In this document: one piece after another, positions 25,501 through 37,610 of the stretch | Layout of the letters: every line of letters begins with the position of its first letter | How positions within the stretch are numbered: the stretch's first letter is position 1 | Source: Hydractinia symbiolongicarpus | Lineage: Eukaryota > Cnidaria > Hydrozoa > Anthoathecata > Hydractiniidae | Direction: 5' to 3' | Assembly (NCBI RefSeq): GCF_029227915.1 | Contig: NC_079886.1 | Location: forward strand, 14,980,501 to 15,044,500 | DNA: 64,000 bases | The notes under the pieces: generated by a model | Seen by the model: only the letters and a program-made list of their open reading frames with translations | Told to the model about the DNA's origin: nothing | Databases searched by the model: none | Program-made: the position numbers and the translations under genes

Positions 25501-26160
25501 AATAAATGCTACTATTAGTTATTATTATGAGTGACTTATTATGAGTGGAATATGTAAGAATGGTATAAATTATAAATCAAATGAAAAACATCAACATCTT
25601 AAAACAATTATACATCAGAAGAGTAGAGCCAATGTTATAAAAATATTGAGAAGAAGAATGTATGAAATTAAATGTGCTAAATATATGGTAAAATTCGACT
25701 AAACCTACAGTTATAACCCCATTTATTGATAGAACTATAATTATTCCAATATTGGACTTAAGACATCACACTTAAGAAAATATCAAAACATACTATTACA
25801 GAAAATGAATCAAATAATTTCTAACCCTATAGCAATGAATGAGAGCTATCTCCAAAAGCTTAAATCCGAACTCATTAAATTTATTGTAAAGAATTCTACC
25901 ATAAATGATAAGCCTGGCTATATCAGTAGTCCAAAGACCAATAAATGGATTAGGATAAATGGACCAGCATATATTAAATACGACCAACTCCAGCACCTAG
26001 AACCATAATACCCAGTAGCCCAGTGTCTCGCAGTAGCCTAGTGTCTCAAAGACCAGTACCAACTCCAATGAAAACAACCTATCCATTCAGAAAACCAATT
26101 CCTACACCAAATGTCAACATAACACAATTGAACTTTGAAGTTGAAAGTTGACTCTGCCAA
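25501..26160 (+). pseudogene. Unnamed element A gene with N-P-x-T-x-R-like motif
   Basis: A weakly coding stretch downstream of the nuclease gene: SGICKNGINYKSNEKHQHLK (from 25540), stops, then a clean 67-codon frame 25805-26008 with YISSPKTNKWIRINGPAYIK, and a Ser/Pro/Thr-rich tail to about 26150. SPKTNKWIRINGP recalls the 'NPKTGR-x-I-x-x-NG' motif of 2-cysteine-adaptor-type domains of large DNA viruses, without the cysteines. The gene is broken. This is the last recognisable part of element A. Confidence 0.45.
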
Positions 26161-27776
<1,616 letters not shown>

Positions 27777-27779
27777 TTA

Positions 27780-28128
27780 GGGCCCATTTTTTACATGTCA
27801 AAATATGGCTGCCAGTGCCTCCAGTACCCACAAAAACCATTATTTCCTGTTTTTTTCAAACATTTATGGCACTGGCAGCTGGATAATTTTGCCACTGGTC
27901 AAGAGGTATTGAAGGTACTGATGATACACGCAGTAGAATTTCCAACCTTTCAGTCAGACCACTGTTGCTGCCAGTGCTGCCATTCTACACAAAATTTTTT
28001 CACAACATGCTACGGTAATTTAAAATGGCAGTATTGTCAGTTGCTGTGGTTAGATTTTTTCAGACACAAATTTTGTTGGTATCGGTGGTGCTGGCAGGCA
28101 GATTTTAAGGCATGAAAAAAATGGGCCC
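27780..28128. mobile_element. 349-bp MITE, PIF/Harbinger-like
   Basis: Terminal inverted repeats GGGCCCATTTTTTACATG (left) and, reverse-complemented, GGGCCCATTTTTTTCATG (right). The flanks repeat TTA (27777-27779 and 28129-28131), a 3-bp duplication of the type made by PIF/Harbinger transposases. The interior is rich in CTGCCAGTGCC-like and CACTGGCAG-like sequences and has no transposase. It would need a transposase from elsewhere. Confidence 0.8.
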
Positions 28129-28379
28129 TTATATTACTTTTCCCCTTTTTAGCGAAAATATTACTATTTACTAATTACTAATTACTAATATATTACTAAT
28201 ATATTACTTTTTCACTTTTTAGCGAAAAACAAGATGCAGAAGCTGCATAAACCATCTCGCTATTAAAAGGAATATATATATTCAATACATTCACAATAGT
28301 GACACACCCAATTTTGTTGTTAAATTCCACTTGGGAAAACGAAAGTACTGTATGCTACTTGATTATTCTGAAATGATTT

Positions 28380-28650
28380 TAAAACGTGGTGTTTGCCGTA
28401 TTTTATTCTAAAATGACAAGAAAACGTCCCTGCGAAGCTTTAAAATTACCGTATTTCATTCTAAAATGACGAGAAAACGTCTCTGCGAAGTTCTAAATTT
28501 GCTGTGTTTCATTCTAAAATGACAAGAAAACGTCCCTGCGAAGCTCCAAAGTTGCCATATATCATTCTAAAAGACGAGAAAACGTCTCTGCGAAGCTTTA
28601 CAGTTGGCGTATTTCATTCTAAAGTGATGAAAAAACGTCCCTGTGAAATC
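28380..28650. repeat. Five 53-bp tandem repeats with alternating subtypes
   Basis: The core ATTCTAAA recurs at 28405, 28458, 28511, 28564 and 28616. Units 1 and 3 read GACAAGAAAACGTCCCTGCG; units 2 and 4 read GACGAGAAAACGTCTCTGCG; unit 5 is diverged. The A-B-A-B order points to amplification of a 106-bp dimer. Confidence 0.85.
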
Positions 28651-28739
28651 ATTAGGCCAAATAAAAACAAACTTGTAAAATTGAGTAATTTTTCTATTTA
28701 GTTTATTCAACCACTCGCTTAATACACTAACATTTTTAA

Positions 28740-29130
28740 AAATACGAAGTTCTATTTTTAATTAAATAGAATTTCGTATTTTCTATTTTTAAAAAACTAG
28801 TTGGTGGCCCGTGGAAAAATCCACAGGTTCACATGGTCCTTCCACACCGGCTTCAGCGTGTCTCGCTACTTGGGGTACCATTTTGCATGACGGACAGACG
28901 TATACGGGTATTATAATATAGATACGAATTTACGTATTTTCTATTTTAAAAAAATGCGAAATTCGTATTTCGGATTTTAAAATATGCGTATTTTAAAAAC
29001 AGGTGTTTAAAAATACGCGTATTTTAAAATACGAAATCCGTATTTTTTACTACAAAAATTTCTGTATTTCGTATTTTTTAATATGAAAAGAGAAGTGGTC
29101 GCTTTTTCTAGAGAGCATCACAAATCATCA
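28740..29130. repeat. Dispersed repeat rich in TACGAAAT/ATTTCGTA palindromes
   Basis: Many inverted copies of AAATACGAAAT and ATTTCGTATTT, with an internal segment 28803-28925 (GTGGCCCGTGGAAAAATCC to GACGGACAGACG) of different composition. The end (TTTCGTATTTTTTAATA then GTGGTCGCTTTTTCTAGAGA) recurs diverged at 30980-31040, so this is a dispersed family, perhaps a palindromic MITE. Ends are not defined. Confidence 0.55.
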
Positions 29131-29754
29131 TTATTTCGTGTTCTGTTGAAGTCACCAGTACTAAACTACAACAGTCGTTTTTTATTTGTTTTATGATTTA
29201 ACTTTTTATGAAGCTATAATTTGCTTATAAGGAGTTCCACCCGGCTAAAATTCGTTTTAAAAAATGAAATAAGTCATTTTTATTGATATTTACGTTTTAA
29301 CTAGGTTTTATTAAGCAGTTGTTTACAAACTGGTACTAATTTTTCTACTTTCATATATTTCTTTCGTCTTTTGTTGTTGAAAATAATTAATTAATAATAA
29401 CGCAAACACTTTTTCTCCACAATCAGAGAACTAAAACAATTACTCTCGCCGTAGATCTCCCTGCCGAACGGCTGGTTTAGCCCTAATTTTGTTCTTGCAA
29501 AAAATGAATTTTCCGTGTTTAAATATTTAAATATTATATTCATGTATAATGCAGAAAGGAAAAAGATAATTAAAAATATCCGTTTTAACTATTTTAAATC
29601 CACATTGTTTTGTTCCTATGCATCGCTTAGAATGTTCTTATACAACAACACAAATTGCATTTGTAAAACACAGCCCGAGTTAATTACGTGACGAATAATG
29701 TCAAAACATTGAAATAATCTAATTATGTGCGATGTGAAAAATAATTAAATGCTG
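29131..29754. other. AT-rich intergenic DNA
   Basis: No gene, repeat or RNA recognised. Confidence 0.5.
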
Positions 29755-30255
29755 CGATGTTAGTTGAGAACTTCTGTTACTTAGGTGATATGTTGAGCAG
29801 TGAAGGGGGTGTTGGAAGAAGTGTTACTTGCAGGATAGGTTCTGCTTGGAAAAAGTTCAGAGTTACTTCCTTTGTTGACCAGCAAAATCTTGTCAATTGA
29901 GGTAAAAGGTAGGTTGTATGAAGCCTGTGTAAGAGGCGTTATGTTGTACGGTAGTGAGACATGGGCAGTGAATGACATGATGATGCTTAGGCGGATGTGT
30001 AACGCCAGTCTGAGAGACAGAAAAATAAAAACTGCTTCTTAGCTCATCAGAAGTTCAGATGAGCTAAGAAGCAGGCTAAGTATCCGTAGAATTAAAGATG
30101 TTATCCAGATAAGAAGATTGAATTGGCTGGGGCACTTGGAAAGAATGGAGGAGGATAATTGGGTAAGAAAGTGTAGAGACTTGGTAGTTCCTGGGGCAAA
30201 GCCCAGAGCTAGACCGAGAAAGACTTGGCAGGAGGTAGCGAAGACAAAAAAGAAA
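29755..30255 (+). pseudogene. Non-LTR retrotransposon (LINE) 3'-terminal coding fragment
   Basis: Conceptual reading in two or three frames gives LGDMLSSEGGVGRSVTCRIG, YEACVRGVMLYGSETWAVND, RRIKDVIQIRRLNWLGHLER and RARPRKTWQEV. These are the usual C-terminal blocks after the reverse transcriptase in RTE/CR1/Jockey-type LINEs. The reverse transcriptase core is absent (5' truncated). A hairpin (CTTCTTAGCTCATC / GATGAGCTAAGAAG, 30037-30075) interrupts it. The same terminal block occurs in the fragment at 31882-32085. Confidence 0.8.
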
Positions 30256-31679
30256 ATTATCACCTATACATTTAATTTTACATTTTTCAATATTTTTAAC
30301 AGAAATTAATAATGAAGTCCTGGGCCTAGTGCCCAGTTGTGAAATACATGTCAATAACACTTAAAAATGATACCTGCTATACTGCTCTTTTACCGGAAGC
30401 AAATTATTTCAATGTGCTCAATGTGATTGCAAAGATATAAATAGATTAAAATTACATTCAACACAAAAGAAAAAATTATCTCCAGAGTTGTGTTTTAGGG
30501 AGAACATAAGTCTTGCAGTATTAGATTTTAGCAAGCGTAATTTTAAATATATATAATAAACATAACGAAGGAGGGTGTTACGACAATAATAATATTTTTT
30601 CACGAGATGGGATAAAAAAATTTTTGTTTGTTTTTAATTTTTGTTTTTTGTTTTCGTGAAAATTAGAACAACTAATTAGGTTGGATTTGTCTAAACAAGA
30701 AAGAACCTTATGACGACGAAAATATTTTTAATTTAAAAAAAACAAAAATAAACAATAATTATTTATTTCAATGGCATTATTCTCTCATGACATTAATTAA
30801 GTGTTATTATAATGTTTAAAGATGTATCTAAACTACATAAATTTTATTTAAAAACATGCGCAACAGACTGGATTATAACCAAATAGGAAATACGAATTTT
30901 GTAATTTTACAAATAGAATTGTGTATTTTTAAAAATACAGGTATTATAAAATGTGAAATCTGTATTTTTCAATACGAAATTTCCGTATTTCGTAATTTTT
31001 AATACAAAAAGAAAAATGGTCGATTTTTCTAGAGAACCTCACATATATCATATGTCTAGTTGTTTCTGTTTTATGCACAAAAGAATCTTCGATCCTTTAT
31101 TATTTTGCAAAATGGAATTTTACTGCATTTTAAAATTGTTAAGATAGACGAATACGCAACCGGACAGTAGTAAGAATGTTTTCCAATCACCTTTTTTTAT
31201 TATAAAAATTGGATCAGTTTGCTTCGCTCATAAATTCACAGATGGATGGAAATTCACTGAATCCCCCTTCACCTTCATCAAAAAGCTTATTTTTTTAATC
31301 TTTTTCTATCATACGTCTTTCTTCTTTGATTTTTACTGTTTGTGATAAAAAAAGTTATGCTACGAAGATCGAAATTATTTCGCTGAAATACATACGAAGT
31401 GATAAAAAACAAGAAGCCCTGGGGGCTCTAAGAATTTCCTCTCGCTACCAAAATATTTGACGACTTGCTAATTCGTTGTGTTATCGTGCCAAACATTCGA
31501 AGAGGTTTGGTGCATGAAGCTCTGAAGAAGCACACAAGTGACATTATATCTTACAACAAACACAAACAAAACGAAACGTGTCATAATAAATTCACATTTT
31601 AAAAGAAATTGCTAACAAAAAATAAAGCCATCATTCATGGTTGAAACGTTTTGTAATTGAAACGTTTATGGTCTTAAAC
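30256..31679. other. AT-rich intergenic DNA with a repeat relic
   Basis: 30890-31060 is a diverged relative of the palindromic repeat at 28740-29130. AGGAGGGTGTTACGACAA recurs at 30566. No gene is supported. Confidence 0.5.
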
Positions 31680-32290
31680 ACCATTTAGTTGACAAAAAAT
31701 CAAAATTTTGATGTCACCACTATGTTCAGCATACCTTTTTGTTAACTTTGCCAATTTTTTTGAGAATGAAGTAGTTTTAATTTTTGGACCAATTTTGGCC
31801 TAAAATGACATTTAAGGTGGCAAAAAATCAAAATTTTGATCTCACCATATCATGTTCAGTATACTTTATTTGTTTACTGTGGGCAAAGCCCAGTTCCTGG
31901 GGCAAAGCCCAGAGGCAGACCGAGAAAGACTTGGCAGGAGGTTATAAGGACAGACTTAATAGAGAGGAAGTTGAGTTTAGATCTAACACAGTCTAGATCA
32001 GATTGGAAGAGGGTCATTAATATACCCCGTCCAACCCATGCTAGCATGGAAAACGGACGTTAAGCCGAGAATGATGATGATGATGACTGTGCCGAATTTT
32101 GTTGAAACTGAAGTAGTTTTAATTTTTGGAACAATTTTGGCCTAAAATGACATTTAAGTGGCAAAAAACCAAAATTTTGATGTCACCATCATGTTCAGCA
32201 TACTTTTTTTGTTAACTGAGCCAAAGTTTGTCGAAAACAATTACCAATTTTGGCCTGAAACGTCATTTAGATGACTTCCCAGTACTTAGG
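31680..32290. repeat. About 128-131 bp tandem repeat, interrupted by a LINE
   Basis: The core CAAAATTTTGAT followed by CACCA...ATGTTCAGCATAC appears at 31701, 31829 and 32170. Removing the inserted LINE (31882-32085) and one target copy brings the spacing to 128 and about 131 bp. A partial unit continues to about 32280. Confidence 0.75.
31882..32085 (+). mobile_element. 5'-truncated LINE insertion with target duplication
   Basis: A 204-bp insertion flanked by ACTGTG (31876-31881 and 32086-32091). It encodes the terminal LINE block (RGRPRKTWQEVIRTDLIERK, ending PRPTHASMENGR), then the 3' untranslated end CCCATGCTAGCATGG...GGACGTTAA and a (GATGAT)n tail. Severe 5' truncation, a simple-repeat tail and a short duplication are the marks of target-primed reverse transcription. 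Confidence 0.85.
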
Positions 32291-33534
32291 GAGCTTGGAT
32301 ACGACGTTTAAATCTGTGACAGTGCAATTGACCATTTGGGACAGGGTTAGTTAGTTAGTTAGTCAATTATACTAATACTATCCTGCTCTCAGAGGAACGT
32401 GAAATCCAGGGGTCAATTTTTTTCAAAAAATGCTCCAAAGGAGAAAAACGACGGTTTTAAAGAACTTCCTACGCCTTCGGGCGAGGAAATTCAATAATGT
32501 TTCGTATTGATTAACATACCAGCCCAAAAAAGCAAAAACTGAAAAAGAGAAAGGTTAGCAACTTCGATTAAATACTAAATATTCACAAATTAGTTGTGCA
32601 GTCTTTTTCAGGAATATTTGAGGTGTGCGATAATTCTCCCGTGCAAATCAAGTAACGCGTGCAATGTGAAACGCAAATGCAAAGGAAAGGTTGATCTTTG
32701 TTGCGCATTCATTTTGCAGTAGAAAAGTGGGGGACGTTTTGAATTGTGAACCCCAAACACAATGATCGAGCATCTACATATAGTGACTCTCTCAATCTTT
32801 ACTTCCTTTTCTACATGTACGAAATAGTATGCATGATTATACTGTCATTTTCATAAATTTATTGTTTATTTTTCGCTTGGGTTTCGTTTTTAAAATTGTC
32901 TGAATAAAAATAACACTTGCGGCATAAAGAAAAAATTAAATTAAATTCGGACCTGCTATGGTTTTCAATTGTTTTGTCAAATGAAGAAATTATCTACAAT
33001 AAAATCCATAATAAAATGTCTGTTCTGCCTGGAAGTGCAGTTTTGCAGACTTGCTTTATCCATGCTCTGTCGACGTTTACCTCTGCATTACTTAAGACCC
33101 GCATCGCTGGATTCCTTGTGTAAGACCTAGTTACCAACGACGAAGGGGCCAGGCAAAAGAGATTTATGTCTACATAGTTTTTTTTAACTAAGTCAGGAGT
33201 CAGTGAATTAGCTAGGATGGTCAGGTTGGCTATGAATAGGCTTGCTTGTGGATTAAAAGGACCAGGGCTATTCAATAGTTCTGAGATTTAAAAGTGTTCC
33301 ATCAGGACAGAATTCTATCAGACGTTTTGTCCGACAAAAGTTCTAAACGAGCTACGGTCATGTCCGGTTGAATTGGATATGTGGTGGACATTTTGTCTCA
33401 CAGGTCTAAAAAAATTATTTCCAGGGCTGCCATCGCACGCTACAAAATGGATTTTATAGGTTGATTTTCAAAACTCAATATTCATTTTTCAGGCGTACGA
33501 TTAATCACACGCCTCTCCTGAAAAAGCCTGGTTC
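32291..33534. other. AT-rich intergenic DNA
   Basis: No gene. A short GTTAGTTAGTTAG run near 32347-32362 is a microsatellite. A palindrome of the GCGTGCGAT type lies at 33492-33513. Confidence 0.5.
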
Positions 33535-33700
33535 TGTTGCAATAGCCCAGTTAATTAGCATGTTGCACTTAGATGCGATGCTCTGCTGAGGTGCTGGTTT
33601 GAATCTCCCTGGGAGCCGTTTTTCTAAAATAAAACTTTGTGAACGAAATTTTGTTGATGACACCAAAATTCTCCAAAAGGGACAAAGATAGTCAGTCACT
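33535..33700 (+). repeat. tRNA-derived SINE head
   Basis: TAGCCCAGTTAATTAGC near 33543 closely follows the tRNA D-arm/A-box consensus, and GGTTTGAATCTCC at 33596 is a near-canonical B box about 50 bp downstream. Flanking segments GGTTCTGTTGCAA and CCTGGGAGC extend the tRNA likeness. The body after 33618 is unrelated to the SINE at 1341-1650, so this is a second family or a lone tRNA relic. Confidence 0.6.
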
Positions 33701-35329
33701 TAGGTTGGAAAGCAATACTATCCTCACATGCGAGATAGTAATAATCTCACCATGTAGCTACCCTTTAGGCAGTTTATTTTTGTTATAACTCACATAAACA
33801 ATAAAATTTTGCAAGAGCGATATTAGATTTTATGTGTGCGATTAAGACCTAAAAAATGCAGGCCCAATTTGGTTTTAGGCATGCGTAAAGGTGCAGTTGA
33901 ATGCGCTAGAATAACAAGACTGGATATAAGAAAAGGTTTTTATGAGGTGGAAGGTTATATTTAAATTGGAGTGGTATGTTTGCACTTTTGTCTCTGAGTA
34001 TTTAAAAATTATGTATACTCTACAAGCGTGCTCCTGGCGTGTACCTAAACTTTGCTCACGTGCACGAAAAACTGTGCGTATAAAAATCAATGGCCAAATT
34101 AGGCCAACTTAAAAATGGAAGTGCTTCGTACAAAATTTAATGGTCAAAACAAATTCCTGTACCTTCTCTTATAATCGCTGATGAATCAGACATAAACTTC
34201 CATCGAAATGTTTGTATTTCATATTTTTATTAAGAGACTATAAACAACAACATTGCCTAATCATGCTTTAGAGACGAGACAAGAACTATTTTTATACTTA
34301 TTTCACCCTCATATACCTGTGACCTTTCCCTCTTTTGTCAGCCCTGACCAAGGTTTGATCTTAAGTTGCAGGTTAACATGCACAGACATACTTCAAAAAA
34401 GAGATAATAATTAAATATGGGATGCGTTTTTTGATATAGTCACTTATAATCCTATTTTTGATGCATTATACAAATAAAAATCAAATAGCATACACACGTG
34501 CCTACTAGGATTTGACGTGCCCACAAAAGTACATGCTCATACAGCTAGCCACCTACAAGGTACACATATTTAAACTCAAATTTGGTTATACCTTAGCACC
34601 AAATGACTTTCCAATTAGTTCTTTGTGTGAAAAAGCTCCAAATTTTGTTTGATGTGTTTTACTTGAATCCACTTTAATTGTCATCAATGATTGACGTCCC
34701 TTTAAAATGATGATATTAAATCTATATTCGATAATAACATTTATATATTACATAAATATATGAAATATTGCTTACTAGATATAACATCACTGTGTCTCCT
34801 TCTTCTATATATTTTTTATTCTTATCAAAACTCATGGTGGATGATATCTATGTATAAAGCACATTTAACACAAAATGTTATTAAGAAAACTAGCAATGCT
34901 TACATTAATGATATGAAGGACATCCTGTAAAATACTGCTGCAAACACTTACTATTCTCAGAAATTATACAATTCACATCAAGACATAGCATCATATTAAG
35001 TAAGTTTGTTAAGAACTGCTCAGGCTATATGTGGGCAATACTTGTATTTATATATGCTTATAAAGATATATAAAGGTCGAGGGAAACAGGTTCCATGGGC
35101 CATGACCTAGCCATATGATCTACCTCATGGCCTGCCCTAAAATGATTATCATCATTAGAATAAAATGCATAGACAAGTTTTGTTTCTCTTCCAAATGAGT
35201 CTCCTTCTACATCCTGGATCTCTTTGCCAACACACATGTTTTATTCATATTTTCAGAAATAAGGCAAACTATTTTTCTATGGTCAATGATGATGTTGATT
35301 GCCCTTTCTTGAAATTTATGCAGAGGTTT
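33701..35329. other. AT-rich intergenic DNA before element B
   Basis: No gene or recognisable element. Ends at a (TAA)n microsatellite. Confidence 0.5.
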
Positions 35330-35386
35330 TACTAATAATAATAATAATAATAGTAATAGTAATAATAATAATAATAATTATAATCA
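35330..35386. repeat. (TAA)n / (TAG)n microsatellite at the left edge of element B
   Basis: An ATT/TAA-type trinucleotide run with TAG interruptions. Readable F2 sequence begins directly after it, so it marks the left limit of element B as seen here. Confidence 0.85.
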
Positions 35387-35700
35387 TGTGTCTGCTATCG
35401 GTCTACTGGTTTCCACCATTGCCCTTGCCTTTACAGGAGGGGGTGGTGCGGAAGGAAGCAGGTGCTGCAGACGGACGTGCCACAGGAGGTGGCGAAAAAG
35501 GTTTTGTGGAGAAACAACCTGAATGACTTGGGAACTTCCTAAAATATCTAGCGGGCAAAGCGGGCGCCGCTTTGCCTGCCGTCATCGGTACCATAGTCTC
35601 CTTCCTCCTGAGAGCGGCGGCAACGGTCGTTGGATATGCTGCAAAACACCTGTATATGGCCATCGCGGTAGCCGGCCTTGTTGTGTTATATATCAGATAG
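35387..35700 (+). pseudogene. F2 family C-terminal part, element B
   Basis: VSAIGLLVSTIALAFTGGGG, then one or more frameshifts, then GNFLKYLAGKAG, AAALPAVIGTIVSFLLRAA and a final membrane helix (MAIAVAGLVVLYIR) with stop at 35698-35700. The element A copies read AAAIPGIIGSVVTWLLNRA at the same place. The N-terminal coiled region is missing, cut off at the microsatellite. It converges on F3 with only 2 bp between the stop codons. Confidence 0.7.
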
Positions 35701-35702
35701 AC

Positions 35703-36089
35703 CTATTTTCTGAACCATATCCAGGCAAGGATGATCCCGACTCCTGTTATAATAATGGCAGCCTTGGTATTCTCATGCTGGTTTTGTGGTGGTTGTTCGG
35801 GTATGGAAGGCGATGCAGTAGGTCTAGGAGTTATAGATGGTATGGCCCGAATGGTATGATCTGGGGTATGTATGGGAGGTGTAATAGGTGTTGTATGCTT
35901 GGGTGGTATAGTATGCCTGGGGGACGTAGTATGTTTTGTGGGTGTAGGTGGTATAGTATGTATAGGAGGTGCAGCATGTCGCCCAACTGGCTTGTTATTC
36001 AGGTCAGGCTGGATACTAATAATTGTGTTTTCAGGGGCAATCAAAATGTTTTTGTTATACCCTACGATTTCGCCTATGCGCAAGTTCAT
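35703..36089 (-). CDS. F3 family NLRIG stalk protein, element B, intact ORF
   Basis: 128 codons. Residues 1-30: conserved head MNLRIGEIVGYNKNILIAPE. Residues 40-100: a Pro/Thr/His-rich stalk with repeated PPIHT, PRHTIPPKHT and PPIHTPDHT units, mucin-like. Residues 108-128: a single membrane helix (AAIIITGVGIILAWIWF) with a basic end RK. The ATG overlaps the last codons of the upstream F4 gene by 35 bp. The layout suggests a small tail-anchored, possibly O-glycosylated stalk on a membrane or virion. No named family is recognised. The open frame on the opposite strand is its shadow. Confidence 0.6.
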   Translation of the reverse strand: MNLRIGEIVGYNKNILIAPENTIISIQPDLNNKPVGRHAAPPIHTIPPTPTKHTTSPRHTIPPKHTTPITPPIHTPDHTIRAIPSITPRPTASPSIPEQPPQNQHENTKAAIIITGVGIILAWIWFRK

Positions 36090-36889
36090 ATCGGATCATG
36101 TACACACGATGCATGACGGTGAAGTTCACCGGGGTCCTGGCATACTGCAATACCTTCTGAAATTTGGTGATGCCATTGCTTACATTCTCCTGACGTTGGA
36201 TCATTGCCTCAAATTTCTGTACCAGAATCTGCCTCGCTGTGTAGTTGTCTGCGTGGGACCCGATCAGGGATGCCTTGGCACCCGCTTGCAATCCTAGCAA
36301 TAAGACCACAGAGACGCGAATACTCTCGCTTAGTTTGGTCAGACCTTCAGATGTAAGGCCTTGACTTGTCAGCATGATAAATTTTGCCCAATCCCCATCA
36401 ACCTGCGGCAAGCATCTACCGTTTGTCAATGATGAAATGAGCGCCTTGAATTTATACAGGGCATTAGGCTCTGCGCCATACTCACGGCATACCTGCGCGT
36501 ATCCGGAGCTCGAGTATGAGTTTTTGTATTGCGAGAACCCGTCATAGTAAGGCATGGGAACCTTCATTCTTGCTAGGATACGCCGCATGTGGTAGTTCAC
36601 AAGGAAGGTAAAGATCGAGTTTATGAGGGGTACAGATGCTTGGCACAGATGCCTAGGGCTATTGTGGCGCAATGGGTAGCGAAATTAACCTGGATGTTCC
36701 AGTAGTCCAACGCCTGCCCTTTCCAGCCCAGTTGAACGGGGTCATCAAGGTAAGTCGTTGGGACCTTGATGGCATATTAGGTAAACTCTGGGAATACAAC
36801 AGAAATATGGGACTCCGTACTCACGTAGAGGTCCTGGTGCTCCAAATTTGTAACACTAAGTTCCCATTCCCCCTGTTGAACTTGTACAT
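36055..36889 (-). pseudogene. F4 family helical protein, element B
   Basis: The main open frame (36672-36055, 205 codons) contains FLVNYHMRRILARMKVPMPY, SSLTNGRCLPQVDGDWAKFI, SIRVSVVLLLGLQAGAKAS and KFQKVLQYARTPVNFTV, ending RYELAHRRNRRV. Upstream, in another frame, VQLGWKGQALDYWNIQVNFA and IALGICAKHLYP match the element A N-terminus, so there is a frameshift near 36640; a further part may begin at ATG 36889. Mostly helical, no enzyme motif. Divergent from F5 over a very short gap. Taken as a recently damaged virus-like gene. Confidence 0.6.
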
Positions 36890-36919
36890 GGCTCTCGGAT
36901 TGTAATGGTATATATTCAT

Positions 36920-36937
36920 CTTTGTTTTAAAACAAAG
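36920..36937. promoter_or_regulatory. Perfect 18-bp palindrome between divergent F4 and F5 genes
   Basis: CTTTGTTTTAAAACAAAG is a perfect 9+9 inverted repeat lying 1 bp before the F5 ATG (36939) and about 30 bp from a possible F4 ATG (36889). A dyad in a very short divergent intergenic gap could bind a dimeric regulator or act as a shared promoter element. Its function is inferred. Confidence 0.4.
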
Positions 36938-36938
36938 G

Positions 36939-37610
36939 ATGAAACAACTGTATATTACAGGTATCGATAAGCCTACAATATTTGAGGACTACTTGGGGCA
37001 GGACTCCCGCATCGCCCTGAAATCCATAAGTATTAGGACCGGATGGTTGAATTTGTATAGCAATACAGAGTTTACTATACAGAAGGTGGGGCCTGACCAG
37101 AGGGTGACCCGGATCGAGATCCTGAGCGGTTTATACAGGATGGAGGATATTGTAACTATTGTGAACAGTCAGGCAGAGGATAAGATCAAACTTTTCGTAC
37201 TTAAAAATAGCTACTGCAGGCTCCGTGTCAATGATGGGTACTCAGTGGTGATGAATCGACAATTACAAGAGCTGTTGGGGCTGCCCTACGACCCTGCAAA
37301 AAAGTATTATATGAAGGGCGACTACAATGCCTATTATATGACTGATATTTACCACACGTTAAGGCTCATCTGTCCACAGTTGGACGAGAACGACTGCCTC
37401 TTGAATGAAAAAAAGTCTAAGATTTTGGCCCTGCTTCCCACCAAAGAGTTAAACGCCTGGGGAGACATGCCAACCTGAAGTTTTGATACACCTGTCTACC
37501 TTCCACTGAAGGGTTCAACAAATCGTCTAGATTTCATGTTAACGGACGTCTATCACCATGAGAAGAACATCGCGTTCACCGGCCTTACTATGTGCATTCT
37601 AATGGAATGA
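36939..37610 (+). pseudogene. F5 family structural-type protein, element B, one in-frame stop
   Basis: ATG 36939 opens 179 codons to a TGA at 37476; the same frame then continues to TGA 37608-37610, about 223 codons in all. Beta-rich, with SRIALKSISIRTGWLNLYS, RIEILSGLYRMEDIVTIV and LQELLGLPYD, then after the stop VYLPLKGSTNRLDFML and a hydrophobic end. Its layout resembles small capsid-vertex or fibre-like proteins of virus-like elements (inference). The final TGA overlaps the start of F1 as ATGA. A single internal stop suggests very recent decay, a sequence error or readthrough. Confidence 0.55.

Noticed and set aside
32347-32362. Telomere-like repeat
   Set aside because: The unit is GTTA without the GGG of TTAGGG and has only about four copies; it is a plain microsatellite.
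35523-36116. A 197-codon plus-strand protein
   Set aside because: It is antisense to the F3 gene, rich in Gly/Tyr/Cys/Arg as the complement of Pro/Thr/His codons; F3 has a homologue in element A.
35872-36297. A Gly/Val-rich 141-codon plus-strand protein
   Set aside because: It is the complement of the F3 Pro/Thr stalk and the F4 end; no independent support.
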